Source: AC-37 sp036389835 (GTDB lineage: Bacteria; Actinomycetota; Thermoleophilia; Solirubrobacterales; Thermoleophilaceae). Taken from it: a stretch of DNA of 64,000 nucleotides. Both the position numbers and the translations under genes were made by a program. This document shows positions 32,239 to 41,475 of this stretch, piece after piece. Location: NCBI GenBank assembly GCA_036389835.1, contig DASVWC010000108.1, positions 26,970-90,969 on the forward strand, read 5' to 3'. Below the pieces are notes generated by a model that saw nothing but the letters and a program-made list of their open reading frames with translations, was not told the origin of the DNA and did no database searches. The stretch's first letter is position 1; the number at the start of each line of letters is the position of its first letter.

Positions 32239-32862
32239 GTGGCCAACCCGCTGACCCTGCCGCTGGCGCTCGTCCGCGACCCCGTGAGGGTCGTCGCGGG
32301 GGTCGCCGGGCTCGCCGTCGCGGTGCCGCGCGCGGTCTCCGGGATGGTCCGCGCGGGCGAGCTGATGGAGCGCGGACTCGACGCGCTCGAGACCCTGAAC
32401 GCCCAGGGCGAGCGCGCCCTCGAGGGGGTCGAGCGGCTGATCGAGCAGGGCGACCGGCTGCTCGCCGAGATGACCGACGCGCGCACGAGCGTGGAGCGGA
32501 TGCTGGCCGGCGGCGACGACCTCGTCGCGGCCGCCGAGGGCGCCAAGAGGGAGGCCGCGGCCGCCCGCGCCGCCCTAGAGGCGGCGCAGCCGGTGGCGGA
32601 GCGGATCGCGGCCACCGGCGAGACGATCGCGGAGCGCTCCGGCCCGATGCTCGAGGAGGCGCGCGCGGCGCGCGAGCAGCTCGCCGAGTCCCAGGCCGTG
32701 CTCGAGGAGTCCCAGGCCGAGCTCGCGCGCGCGAACGAGCAGGTTCAGCGGGTGCTCGAGCTGGCCGCGCCGATCGACCGGATGGCGGGCCGGATGGAGC
32801 GGATCACGGCGCCGCTGCGCCGGGACTCGGGCGACGGCCCGGCGCGCGACCCCTCCGTCTAG
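32239..32862 (+). CDS. Coiled-coil protein with N-terminal hydrophobic segment
   Basis: A 207-residue protein. Residues 1-35 (ANPLTLPLALVRDPVRVVAG, then AVAVPRAVSG) are amphipathic or weakly membrane-seeking. Residues 38-190 form long heptad-patterned helices rich in Ala, Glu and Arg. The pattern is that of phasin-like or envelope coiled-coil proteins; no catalytic motif is seen. GTG start after TAGGAT (32226-32231) by 7 bp. Its stop overlaps the stop of the convergent Ycf48-like gene. Confidence 0.65.
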   Translation: MANPLTLPLALVRDPVRVVAGVAGLAVAVPRAVSGMVRAGELMERGLDALETLNAQGERALEGVERLIEQGDRLLAEMTDARTSVERMLAGGDDLVAAAEGAKREAAAARAALEAAQPVAERIAATGETIAERSGPMLEEARAAREQLAESQAVLEESQAELARANEQVQRVLELAAPIDRMAGRMERITAPLRRDSGDGPARDPSV

Positions 32863-35054
32863 CGCCGCGTCGCCGGCTTCGCCACCGCGATCCGCAGCAC
32901 CTCGCTCCCGTCCCCGCGCCGGTCGTCGTCGCCGGCCCACTGGGCCACCACGCGCGACGTGCGCTGCACCGGGGCGAACACGGTGAACGTGCCGTTCGTG
33001 GCCGCCGTCACGGTCACGAAGATCCAGCTCTCGCTCCCGGCCGAGCGCAGCGACACCACCACCGGCTCGCCGCCCTCCGCGGGCCGCAGCCGGCCGTCGA
33101 TCCGCACCGTCCCCGGCTTCGCGATCCGCGGCGTGCGGGTGCTCAGCGTCAGGGCCGACGCGGTCCCGTTGCTGCCCGCCGCCGTCGTCCCGAACAGGTG
33201 GTTCGCCTCGGTCAGGGCGAACGCGCTGGTGCGGCTCTCGGTCGCCAGCCCGCGGATGTGCACGGCCTGGTTGTCCACGAGCTGGGGCTCCCAGGTCGCG
33301 CCGCCGTCGTCGGTCTGGAGGACGTAGCCGAGCGAGTCGTCGCCGAACTCCTCGGTGGCGACGTAGCCGTGGGTGGCGTCGCTGAAGTCCATGTCGTAGC
33401 CGGTCTCGGTGCCGGTGGCCACGATCTCGGTCCAGCGGCGTCCCTGGTTGCGCGTCTTGAACAGCCGCCCGTTCTCGTACAGGGCGAACCCGATGTTCGA
33501 GGACACGAAGTCGACCTTCGCGATGTCTTCGCGCTTGAGCGGCCGGCTCACCCGCCGCCAGCCGACGCCGCCGTTCGGGGACACCGCGATCGCGCGCGAG
33601 CCCCACGCGAACAGGAAGCGGCCGACCCGCCCGACGTCGCCGAACCCGGCCGTGGTCGTGCCGCGGCTGCGGACGGCGATGAAGGAGTCGCCGCCGTTGA
33701 CCGACCGGCGCAGGCCGACCGGCCCGACCAGCACGACGCGCTGCTCGTCGAGGGCGAGCACGGCGTCCGGCGCCTCGGTCGCGCCGGTGTTGAGGATCTC
33801 GTAGCTCTGCCCGCCGTTGCGGGTGCGCAGGAGCTGCCCGACCGAGTCGAGGGCGAAGCCGGTCGTGGTCGTCGGGAACGAGATGTCGACGAGGTCGTCG
33901 GACGTCGCGGCGTCCATCTCGGCCCAGGTCTGCCCGCCGTCGGTCGTCCGGGCCAGCGAGCCGGCGCGGCCGAAGGCGTAGGCGATGGTCGGCGAGGCGG
34001 CCCGCAGGCTGGTGAAGGCCCCGCCCAGCTCGTCGCCGACGCGCGAGAACGTCTCCGCGGCGTCGTTCGAGACCACGGTCGTGCCGACGTTCCCGACCGA
34101 CACCACGCGCGAGGGCCCGGCGAACGCGGCCGCGAACAGCCGCTGCGTGGCCGGCGAGACCGACGTGAAGCTCTGCCCGCCGTTGGTCGTGCGCAGCAGC
34201 TCGTTGCCGCGCCGCGTCGTGGCGACGCAGGTGTCCGCGCTCGCGCAGTTGATCGAGAGCAGGTCGTCGTCGGTCGCGGACGTGCTGCGGTCGCCCCAGC
34301 TCTGGCCGCCGTCGTCGGTCCGGATGACCTGGCCGCCGTCACCCACGCCGTAGCCGTCGTTCTGGTTGGCGAACCAGAGCCCGCGGATCGCGCGCGGGGG
34401 GTTGGTCACGGGTGTCCAGGTGGCCCCGCCGTCCTTGGTGCGGTAGACGATCCCGGCGCCGATGGCCGCGAGGCCGGTGTTGTCGTCGACGAAGAAGAGG
34501 TCGGACGGCCGCGCGTCGGAGCTCGGGTTCGTCGCGCGGGTGTTGGGGACCGCCGTGCGCCGCGACCACGTCGCGCCGCCGTCGGTCGTCCGCAGGACGT
34601 TGCCGTTGTCGAGCATCAGGTAGCCGACGTCGGAGGACGAGAAGAAGACCGCGCCGATGGGGGAGGTGCAGCGCAGGTCGCTCGCCGTCCAGGGGAGACG
34701 GCGGAACGACTGGCCGCCGTCGTCGGAGCGCCGCAGCGCGCAGCCGCCGGCGACCACGAACGAGTCGGGCGCGATCGTGCGCACGTGCGCGAGGTCCACC
34801 GTCAGCCCTGTGGCCAGCCCGCTCCAGGTCGAGCCCGCGTCGTCGGTGCGGAGCACGGTCCCGAAGTCGCCGACCGCGTAGCCGCGGCCGCCGGACGCGA
34901 AGGCGATGTCGTGCAGCGAGCGGCCCTGGGGTAGCGGGTTGCCCCAGTACCAGCCAGAATGTCCCTCGGCGACGCCCGCCGACGCGGCAGCCGGTGCCGC
35001 GAGCGCGATCGCCGCCGACACCGCAACTACGACCACTCCGAGCTTGTTCAGCAC
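32859..35054 (-). CDS. Secreted Ycf48/BNR-repeat beta-propeller protein
   Basis: A 731-residue secreted protein: signal peptide (about 1-26), then more than a dozen BNR/Ycf48-type repeats with the Asp-box pattern TDDGG.TW (for example RTDDAGSTW, RTTDGGATW, RTKDGGATW). These should form two beta-propellers. A C-terminal Ig-like domain (about 630-720) follows. The GTG start is preceded by GGGGGAG at 6 bp, an unusually clear Shine-Dalgarno for this region. Probably cell-surface or extracellular binding; no enzyme motif. Confidence 0.85.
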   Translation of the reverse strand: MLNKLGVVVVAVSAAIALAAPAAASAGVAEGHSGWYWGNPLPQGRSLHDIAFASGGRGYAVGDFGTVLRTDDAGSTWSGLATGLTVDLAHVRTIAPDSFVVAGGCALRRSDDGGQSFRRLPWTASDLRCTSPIGAVFFSSSDVGYLMLDNGNVLRTTDGGATWSRRTAVPNTRATNPSSDARPSDLFFVDDNTGLAAIGAGIVYRTKDGGATWTPVTNPPRAIRGLWFANQNDGYGVGDGGQVIRTDDGGQSWGDRSTSATDDDLLSINCASADTCVATTRRGNELLRTTNGGQSFTSVSPATQRLFAAAFAGPSRVVSVGNVGTTVVSNDAAETFSRVGDELGGAFTSLRAASPTIAYAFGRAGSLARTTDGGQTWAEMDAATSDDLVDISFPTTTTGFALDSVGQLLRTRNGGQSYEILNTGATEAPDAVLALDEQRVVLVGPVGLRRSVNGGDSFIAVRSRGTTTAGFGDVGRVGRFLFAWGSRAIAVSPNGGVGWRRVSRPLKREDIAKVDFVSSNIGFALYENGRLFKTRNQGRRWTEIVATGTETGYDMDFSDATHGYVATEEFGDDSLGYVLQTDDGGATWEPQLVDNQAVHIRGLATESRTSAFALTEANHLFGTTAAGSNGTASALTLSTRTPRIAKPGTVRIDGRLRPAEGGEPVVVSLRSAGSESWIFVTVTAATNGTFTVFAPVQRTSRVVAQWAGDDDRRGDGSEVLRIAVAKPATRR

Positions 35055-35057
35055 TTG

Positions 35058-35933
35058 ATGCTCCCCCGTCGTCGAGATGACGATCCCCCGTTGATATCAG
35101 GCGCTTCAACCCACGCGATCCGCCGTAGCTGCGGTGTCGCGCTCGCAATCGCGTCAGCGCTCGCGCTGGCGCCGGCGGCCCAGGGCGCCACGACGATCGG
35201 CAGCGGGCTCGGCGCGCGGGCGAACCTGTCGATCGCGTGCGGCACGCCGGGCGAGCCCGAGTCCGTCTGCACCACCGCCCAGACCGAGCTGCCGGACCGC
35301 CCGGTCACCGCGCCCGTAGACGGCGTGATCGTGCGCTTCCGCCTGCGCTCGGCCTCGGCCGGCACGGTGAGGCTGCGGGTGCTGCGCCCGTCCGGGAACG
35401 GAAAGTTCACCGGCGCCGGCACGAGCGCGCCGCTGAGCGTGTCGTCGGTGAGCTCGCCGGGCGAGGACCGCAGCTACTTCGCGAGCGTCCGCCTCCCGGT
35501 GCTCCAGGGCGACTACATCGGCCTCGACCGCGAGCGCCGCACCGGCGCCATCTACGCGCAGCGGTCGGGCAGCGCCTTCGACCTGATGCAGTTCGACGTC
35601 GCGCTGGCCGACGGCGACTCGGAGGGCCCCGACGGCTCGTACGAGGGCGCCGAGCTGCTGCTGAACGCCGACGTGGAGGCCGACCGCGACGGCGACGGCT
35701 TCGGCGACGAGTCCCAGGACAACTGCCCGTCGATCGCCAACGACCAGACCGACAACCCGTGCCCGTCGGACCCGATCGGCCCTGGCGACGGCGACGCCGG
35801 CGACCCCGGCTCGACCGACGACGACGAGGGCCGCCAGTTCCGCCGCCACAAGGCGAAGAAGCGCAAGCGCAAGAAGCGCCGCGGACGCCGCACCACGGCG
35901 GACCGCTTCCAGTCGCACCGCGGCACGCGCTAG
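35058..35933 (+). CDS. Secreted protein with thrombospondin type 3 calcium-binding repeat
   Basis: Up to 291 residues. A signal peptide (hydrophobic SCGVALAIASALALAPAAQGA) is followed by a beta-rich domain. A thrombospondin type 3 repeat comes next (DRDGDGFGDESQDNCPS and NDQTDNPC, classic Asp ligands for calcium), then an acidic Gly/Asp linker and a very basic tail (KAKKRKRKKRRGRR). The start is unclear: ATG 35058 collides with the ribosome site of the divergent gene; TTG 35091 is an alternative. The basic tail may bind wall polymers. Function unknown. Confidence 0.75.
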   Translation: MLPRRRDDDPPLISGASTHAIRRSCGVALAIASALALAPAAQGATTIGSGLGARANLSIACGTPGEPESVCTTAQTELPDRPVTAPVDGVIVRFRLRSASAGTVRLRVLRPSGNGKFTGAGTSAPLSVSSVSSPGEDRSYFASVRLPVLQGDYIGLDRERRTGAIYAQRSGSAFDLMQFDVALADGDSEGPDGSYEGAELLLNADVEADRDGDGFGDESQDNCPSIANDQTDNPCPSDPIGPGDGDAGDPGSTDDDEGRQFRRHKAKKRKRKKRRGRRTTADRFQSHRGTR

Positions 35934-35940
35934 CGGCGCG

Positions 35941-38412
35941 TCAGCGCAGCGTCGCCGTCAGCACGCGCCGGCGCCTGGTCTCCGCGTTCCCGCTGGTGTC
36001 GAGCGCCTGGCTCCACACCTGGTAGGAGCCCGGCGGCAGCGTCCCCTTGACCGTGAGCTTCCAGGTCTTGAGGCCCTGGGCCGGCAGGTACAGCGGCTTC
36101 GAGCACGAGCGCCGCTTCGAGAACGCGCCCGAGCGCTGGAGGAAGCGGCACGACCGCCCGCTGCGGCGCGCCACGGCGACCAGGACGCGCGCGAGCTGGC
36201 CGCGCCGCTGGAGCAGGCCGCCCGACGCCCGGCAGCCGTAGTCGCCCGCGCGCCCGCGCACCGACACGCGCGTGCGGGTCACGCCGAACGACCGGTGCGA
36301 CGGCAGCGACTTGGGCGCGCGCTTGTCCGCGCACTGCGGCCTGTCTGGCGGAGCGGGCGGCTGCGCGGTGGGCGAGACGGCGGCCTCCACGCCGCAGGCG
36401 AGGTCGAGCGCCTGGGTCTCGCCGCGCGCGATCGTGACCGTGCGCGTCTCCTTGACCTCCCCGCCGGGCGCCTCGCACGTGAGCGTGTAGCTCTCGGGAG
36501 CCTTCGACAGCGGCCGCGTGGATTGGTTCACATGCCAGTTGTAGAAGCCCGAGTCCGGCACCGTGGTCGCGAAGTCGAGCTTGTCCTGCACCTTCAGCTC
36601 GGGGATGCTCGTGTCGGTGGCGAACGACTTGCGCAGCCGCAGCACGTGCCCGGCCGGCGCCACCCCGAGCAGGACCGAGTGGAACGACGGGTTCGCCGCC
36701 TGCTCGCCCGCCGTGAGCAGCGCCTCGCGGACGCCGCCCTTCGCCTTCGGAGCGGTGCCCACGTACTCCTTGACGACGGACGTCTCGAAGCTCGGGTGGA
36801 AGTTCGCCCCGCGCTGCTCCGGCGTGTAGCCGTAGGCCCCCTGCGTGAAGTAGTTCCAGTCCTCGGTCGCACCGGTGATCTCGCCGATCACCCAGCCGAG
36901 GTCGGAGTCCCAGCCGGAGGCCATGCCCATCGCGTCGCCGAGCGACTTCATCCCGGCCTCGTCGGGGACGACGTCCACGTCGCGCTTGCAGTCGTCGGTG
37001 ACCTTGCAGAAGCCGGGCTGGCGCAGCCAGATCCCGTCGGACGTGAACGTGTGGTGCGAGATCACCGTGACGATCGAGCGCGACGACGAGAGCTTGTGGA
37101 ACGTCTCCGACTCCGGCTCGGAGTAGGGCGCCTCGCCGCGGTAGTTCTGGGCGGCCGGGTTGTCCTGCGCGGTGTCGGGCCCGCGCGGCGCGAAGCCCGC
37201 CGAGCCGACGCCGCCCCAGTAGGCGCCGTAGTTGCGGTTGAGGTCCACGCCCTGCCCGGCGGGCCGCGTGATGCACGGGCCGGGCGGCTCGCCCGCGGTG
37301 GGGCGGCAGTTCTTGCGCTTGTAGCTGGCGCCGTCGGTGAGGCTGAGCGGGAGCGTGGCCAGCTCCTGGTCGTCGAACGGTGTCGGCCCCGCCGTGCGCG
37401 AGACGTCGAAGCCGTCGGGGTTCATCACCGGCAGGGCGATCACGCGGACGCGCTCGAGCAGGCTGGTGATCCGCTCGTTCTTGCCGTAGCCCTCCGCTAG
37501 GTCCTGGGCGAACTCCATCGGCATCTCGCCCGACGGCCACTCGCGCGCGTGGTGCAGCCCGAGCACGGCCAGCAGCGGGCGCCCGTCGCGGCCGTTGACG
37601 TTGGCCGCGAGCTCGAGGCCCTCGATCGGGCGCCCCTCGAGCGACTTTCCGATCTCGATCCGCCTGGCGACCGACGGGTACTTCGAGGCGAGCGACTTGA
37701 TGGCCGCCTGGTAGTCCGCGAGGACGCGGTAGCCGTCGCGGCCGCTCGGCAGCGGCGAGGCGGCGACGCGGGCGGCGTAGGCCTGGTCGGCCCGCACGCG
37801 GGCGAGGTCCTGCCCGCGCAGATCCTCCACGACCGTCACGAAGGTGAAGCCGGCGGCGATCAGCCGGGCGCGCTCGGCGGCCGAGTAGAGGACGACCGTG
37901 GCCCCACCGGCACCGACGTCGTGGGCCACGTCGAGGCCGGTCGCCTCGAGCTGCTCGAGCGTGCGGCCGGCCAGCGGCACGCGGACCATCGAGACCGGCT
38001 CGCGCGGCACCGCCGGCGCGGCGACCTGGTGGAGGTCGAACTCGACCTCCGCCGTGCGCGCGCCACCGCCGCGCCGGCACGCCTGAGCCACCAGCGGCCG
38101 CCCGGGCGCGGCCGCGCTCACCGCGACCTCGCGCCGCCCGGCGCTCGCGCTCGCGTTGGCCAGGCGCCCGCTGGCGGCGTCGAACACGGCAAGGTCCCAG
38201 TCCCCGGAGGCGGCCGTCAGACGCGTGGTGAGGGCACCCGCCGCACCCGGCGAGTACGGCACCCGCGCGCTGCCGGCGCTCCCCTCGGGGAGGAGCCGCT
38301 CGTGACAGGTGCGCGCCACGGCGCGATCGGCGGACACCGTCGCGGCCTGCGCGGCGCCCGGCGCGGCCGCCAGCACGGCCCCCAGCGCAAGCACGATCCG
38401 TCCCCGGCCCAT
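35941..38412 (-). CDS. Secreted M14 zinc carboxypeptidase
   Basis: An 823-residue protein with a signal peptide (1-23), an N-terminal beta domain, then an M14 carboxypeptidase domain. Zinc ligands are in LHHAREWPSGE (His and Glu) and SHHTFTSDG (His); LPVMNPDGFD and DLNRNYGAYWGG are family blocks; the catalytic Glu should lie near EDWNYFTQGAYGYTPE. C-terminal beta domains follow. TACCGT (38419-38424) ends 6 bp before the ATG. Releases C-terminal residues from peptides outside the cell. Confidence 0.9.
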   Translation of the reverse strand: MGRGRIVLALGAVLAAAPGAAQAATVSADRAVARTCHERLLPEGSAGSARVPYSPGAAGALTTRLTAASGDWDLAVFDAASGRLANASASAGRREVAVSAAAPGRPLVAQACRRGGGARTAEVEFDLHQVAAPAVPREPVSMVRVPLAGRTLEQLEATGLDVAHDVGAGGATVVLYSAAERARLIAAGFTFVTVVEDLRGQDLARVRADQAYAARVAASPLPSGRDGYRVLADYQAAIKSLASKYPSVARRIEIGKSLEGRPIEGLELAANVNGRDGRPLLAVLGLHHAREWPSGEMPMEFAQDLAEGYGKNERITSLLERVRVIALPVMNPDGFDVSRTAGPTPFDDQELATLPLSLTDGASYKRKNCRPTAGEPPGPCITRPAGQGVDLNRNYGAYWGGVGSAGFAPRGPDTAQDNPAAQNYRGEAPYSEPESETFHKLSSSRSIVTVISHHTFTSDGIWLRQPGFCKVTDDCKRDVDVVPDEAGMKSLGDAMGMASGWDSDLGWVIGEITGATEDWNYFTQGAYGYTPEQRGANFHPSFETSVVKEYVGTAPKAKGGVREALLTAGEQAANPSFHSVLLGVAPAGHVLRLRKSFATDTSIPELKVQDKLDFATTVPDSGFYNWHVNQSTRPLSKAPESYTLTCEAPGGEVKETRTVTIARGETQALDLACGVEAAVSPTAQPPAPPDRPQCADKRAPKSLPSHRSFGVTRTRVSVRGRAGDYGCRASGGLLQRRGQLARVLVAVARRSGRSCRFLQRSGAFSKRRSCSKPLYLPAQGLKTWKLTVKGTLPPGSYQVWSQALDTSGNAETRRRRVLTATLR

Positions 38413-38418
38413 GCCGAC

Positions 38419-38424
38419 ACGGTA
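38419..38424 (-). promoter_or_regulatory. -10 hexamer of the carboxypeptidase gene
   Basis: TACCGT on the minus strand, 6 bp before the ATG at 38412. Confidence 0.4.
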
Positions 38425-38457
38425 GAGGCTCGCCGTCCGGTCCGCTGCCGGTGCGCT

Positions 38458-39810
38458 CTAGCTGCCCAGGACGAGCGTGCGCGGCCGCGTGCGGTCCGCC
38501 CCCGGCGCCCCCGAGGCGGTCACCCGCAGCGACACGCGCGTGCCGCGGCGCAGTCGCCTGGCGACCGACGGCGGGATCCGCACCCGAAGCGCCTTGGCGC
38601 CGCCGGCGTCCTGGATCACGCGCGCCCGCGAGGCGAGCTTCACGAGGCGCCCGCTCGTGTCGCGCACGCTCACGCGCGCCACCACCCGGCAGATCCGGTC
38701 GCAGTCGGCCTCCACCGACACGAGCCGCTGGCCGAGGCTCGCCCCGGTGGCGCTGATCGTCAGGCCCGGCGGGCACACCGGCCGCGGATCGGCGGGGTCG
38801 CCGAAGACCTCGATCCGCTTGCTGTGCTCGTCGCTGACGTAGACGTTGCCGGCGCAGTCGTTGCCGGCGTTGTAGGGCTCGTCGAACTCGGCCGGGCCCT
38901 CGCCGGGCGTGCCGTCGCCGCCGTTCGCGCCCCAGTTGCGGATGAAGATCCCGTCGGTGGTGAGTTGCACCGCGCGGTTGTTCTTGGTGTCGGCGACCCA
39001 GAGGTGGCCGCGCTTGTCGTCGACCGCGCAACCGTAGGGGAGCTGGAACTCGCCCGGCCCCGTGCCGAAGCCGCTGACCGGGCCGCCCGGCTTGCCGAAG
39101 ACGGCCACGAACACCCCGGTGTCGCCGTCCAGCTTCACGATCCGGTGGTTCACGTCGTCGGCCACGTAGACGAAGCCCTTCGCGTCGGTGCAGATCCCGC
39201 GCGGCGAGTTGAACTCGCCCGGCCCCTCGCCGTAGCTGCCGTCGCCGCCATTGGCGCCCAGCGTGAGCAGCAGCCGGCCGTCGTTGTCGAACTTCAGCAC
39301 GCGCGCGTTCTCGTGGTCGGCCACCCAGACGTTCCCGGCGGGGTCCACGGCCAGCCCGCGCGGCTGGTCCATCTCGCCGGGACCCACGCCCGGGGTGCCG
39401 TCGCCGCCGTTGCGCCCCCACATCCGCACGAACCTGCCCTGCGGCGTGAACTTCTGGATGCGGTGGTTCTGGGTGTCGGCCACGAACAGGTTGCCGAGCC
39501 CGTCGGCGTCCACGTCGTAGGGGAGCTTGAACTGGCCCGGCCCCTGCCGCCACGGGCCCTTGCCGAACGCCGGGAACGGCAGCACCCGGCCGTCGGGGGT
39601 GAAGCGCTGGATGCGGTTGTTCTGGCTGTCCGCGACCCAGATGTTGCCCGCGTTGTCGGAGCCGATCCCGTCCGGGAGGGCGAACTGCCCCGGCTTCTTG
39701 CCGGCCTCGCCGCCGAACTGGCGCAGGAATCCGACCTCGGCCGGCGCGGCCGGCGCCGCCGCCAGCAGGCAGGCGAGCGCGAGGGCCGTGGCGAGGAGGG
39801 GGCTTCGCAC
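38458..39810 (-). CDS. Secreted NHL-repeat beta-propeller protein
   Basis: A 450-residue secreted protein starting at GTG 39810 (TACCCT 8 bp upstream), with a signal peptide ending near APA. Six NHL repeats follow, each with the pattern GQF.LP.G...D..GN.WVADS.NNRIQ.F, predicted to form one six-bladed propeller. A C-terminal beta domain (about 350-450) has two close Cys that may be disulfide-linked. NHL propellers bind protein or glycan partners. No enzyme motif. The frame upstream of the GTG is open but has no family match. Confidence 0.85.
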   Translation of the reverse strand: MRSPLLATALALACLLAAAPAAPAEVGFLRQFGGEAGKKPGQFALPDGIGSDNAGNIWVADSQNNRIQRFTPDGRVLPFPAFGKGPWRQGPGQFKLPYDVDADGLGNLFVADTQNHRIQKFTPQGRFVRMWGRNGGDGTPGVGPGEMDQPRGLAVDPAGNVWVADHENARVLKFDNDGRLLLTLGANGGDGSYGEGPGEFNSPRGICTDAKGFVYVADDVNHRIVKLDGDTGVFVAVFGKPGGPVSGFGTGPGEFQLPYGCAVDDKRGHLWVADTKNNRAVQLTTDGIFIRNWGANGGDGTPGEGPAEFDEPYNAGNDCAGNVYVSDEHSKRIEVFGDPADPRPVCPPGLTISATGASLGQRLVSVEADCDRICRVVARVSVRDTSGRLVKLASRARVIQDAGGAKALRVRIPPSVARRLRRGTRVSLRVTASGAPGADRTRPRTLVLGS

Positions 39811-39818
39811 GGCGCGCG

Positions 39819-39835
39819 AGGGTAGCCGGTACGGT
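39819..39835. promoter_or_regulatory. Back-to-back -10 hexamers between NHL and membrane protein genes
   Basis: TACCCT (minus strand, 39819-39824) is 8 bp before GTG 39810, and TACGGT (plus strand, 39830-39835) is 6 bp before GTG 39842. Only 31 bp separate the starts. Confidence 0.4.
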
Positions 39836-39841
39836 CGCCCG

Positions 39842-40849
39842 GTGCTCCAGGACCTGTTCGCGGAGGGACGCCGCCTGGCCGCGCCCGCCCTGGTCGTGGC
39901 GCTGGCGGTCGCGACCGTGTACGTCCAGTACCGCGGGCTGCTCGTGGACTCGGGCGGCCGCGACCCGCAGCAGTTCATCGAGGTGGACCTGCGCGAGCGC
40001 CACGACGCGATCCTCGACGGCACGCAGGGCGACCCCTGGCGCTTCCGGCTGCTGTCGGAGTGGGGCGCCGAGGGCGCGCTCCGGGTGGCGGACGCGGTCG
40101 GCTTCTCGAAGCCGGCCGTGGTCGGATTCCTCGGCTTCCGCCTGCTCCAGAACCTCGCGATATTCGCGCTGATGTGGCTGCTCCTGCGGCGGCTCGGGAT
40201 CGGCTGGTACGAGAGCCTCTTCGGCCTCGGGCTGCTCGCGTGGGCGTTCACGCAGGCCCTGTTCCACCAGGCGATGTCGTTCAACACCTACGGGGACGTC
40301 CTCTTCTACCTGGCCGCGGCGGTCCTGATACTGGACCGGCGCTGGTGGTGGATCCCGCCGCTGACCGTCGCGGCCGCGGTCAACCGCGAGACGAGCGGCC
40401 TGATCCCGCTGATGCTGATGGCGATGGCCTGGCCGCTCGGCCGGCGCAGCGAGGAGGGCAGGCGCGCGCTGAGGATCGGAGCCGTCGCGCTCGTCGCGTT
40501 CGCGGTCACCTACGGGATCGTGCGGCTGGCCGTCGGCTCCGCCTTCCTGATCAAGGCCAACGGCCGCGACCCAGGGCTGGAGCTGCTCGAGTACAACGTC
40601 GGCCGCGGCCAGACCTGGGACTTCGTGTTCCAGACCCTCAACATCCTGCCGCTGCTGGCGCTGATCGCGTGGCGGCGCTGGCCGCGCGAGCTCCAGGCGT
40701 TCGGCGTCGCGGTCGTGCCCGCGTGGCTCGCGATCCACCTGCTCAGCTCGGTGCTCGCCGAGTCGCGCCTGCTGCTGGTGCCGCTCGCGCTCGTCTTCAT
40801 CCCCGGCGCGCTCGCCGGGCTCGCGACGCGCGAGCGCGCGCCTACTTGA
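39842..40849 (+). CDS. Polytopic membrane protein, paralogue of the 52375 gene
   Basis: A 335-residue membrane protein with about eight hydrophobic helices. It shares long blocks with the protein at 52375: VYVQYRGL, RLLSEWGAE, FR.LQNL, LLLRRLG, SFNTY.DV, LILDRRW and AA.NRETSGLIPLM. The helix spacing and the charged extracytoplasmic loop resemble GT-C membrane glycosyltransferases, but I do not see their catalytic Asp motif. Function unknown. GTG start 6 bp after TACGGT. Its 3' end overlaps the FKBP gene by 8 bp. Confidence 0.72.
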   Translation: MLQDLFAEGRRLAAPALVVALAVATVYVQYRGLLVDSGGRDPQQFIEVDLRERHDAILDGTQGDPWRFRLLSEWGAEGALRVADAVGFSKPAVVGFLGFRLLQNLAIFALMWLLLRRLGIGWYESLFGLGLLAWAFTQALFHQAMSFNTYGDVLFYLAAAVLILDRRWWWIPPLTVAAAVNRETSGLIPLMLMAMAWPLGRRSEEGRRALRIGAVALVAFAVTYGIVRLAVGSAFLIKANGRDPGLELLEYNVGRGQTWDFVFQTLNILPLLALIAWRRWPRELQAFGVAVVPAWLAIHLLSSVLAESRLLLVPLALVFIPGALAGLATRERAPT

Positions 40850-41399
40850 CCTTCACCAGGTCCACGACGAACACCAGCGTGGCGTTCGGCGGGATCGTCG
40901 GCGGCTGGCCCTGCGGCCCGTAGGCGAGGTCCGGCGGGATGATCAGCTTGCGCCGGCCGCCCTCCTTCATGCCGACGATCCCCTGGTCCCAGCCCTTGAT
41001 CACCTGGCCGCCGCCCAGCTCGAACGGGAACGGCTGGCCGCTGTTCCAGGAGGCGTCGAACTCGGTGCCGCCGTCGTAGAGCACGCCGACGTACTGCATC
41101 TCGACGTCGTCGCCCTTCTTCGCCGCCTTGCCCTTCCCCTTGACGATGTCCTCCTTGACGAGCTTGCTCGGCGGGTCGCCCTTCGGGACGTCCACGCGCG
41201 GCTTCTTGTCGAGGTCCTTCGGGTCGCCGCCCTCGGGCTCGGCGGCCTCCGTCTGGGTGTCGGCCGGCGCGGGCGTGGACGGCGCCGGACCGCTGGGCGC
41301 GGCGGTCGACGGGTCGGTCTTCGCCTCGTCGTCGCCACAGGCGGCGAGCGCGAGCAGGCAGGTGAGCAGGAGGCTGAGGAGCAGCGGGCGCGGTGTCAT
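40842..41399 (-). CDS. FKBP-type peptidyl-prolyl isomerase lipoprotein
   Basis: A 185-residue lipoprotein (lipobox LLALAAC, Cys21) with a Pro/Thr/Ala-rich linker and a C-terminal FKBP domain (about 80-185). The domain has VEMQYVGVLYDGGTEFDASW, FPFELGGGQVIKGWDQGIVG, RRKLIIPPDLAYG and ATLVFVVDLVKV. Active-site aromatic and Asp positions are conserved. Folds secreted proteins by prolyl isomerisation at the outer membrane face. TAGCCT (41408-41413) lies 8 bp before the ATG. Confidence 0.92.
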   Translation of the reverse strand: MTPRPLLLSLLLTCLLALAACGDDEAKTDPSTAAPSGPAPSTPAPADTQTEAAEPEGGDPKDLDKKPRVDVPKGDPPSKLVKEDIVKGKGKAAKKGDDVEMQYVGVLYDGGTEFDASWNSGQPFPFELGGGQVIKGWDQGIVGMKEGGRRKLIIPPDLAYGPQGQPPTIPPNATLVFVVDLVKVK

Positions 41400-41475
41400 G
41401 CCGCGCGAGGCTAGCGGGAGTCGGGCGCGGGCAAGCGGCTGATGGCCGCGCCGGCGTGCGAGTCACAATCTGGCA

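Noticed and set aside
35930..40738. A 1602-codon open frame on the minus strand spanning the carboxypeptidase and NHL genes
   Set aside because: Composition is Arg/Ala/Gly/Pro-rich without domains, and it lies in a different frame of two well-supported genes; long shadow frames are expected at this GC content.
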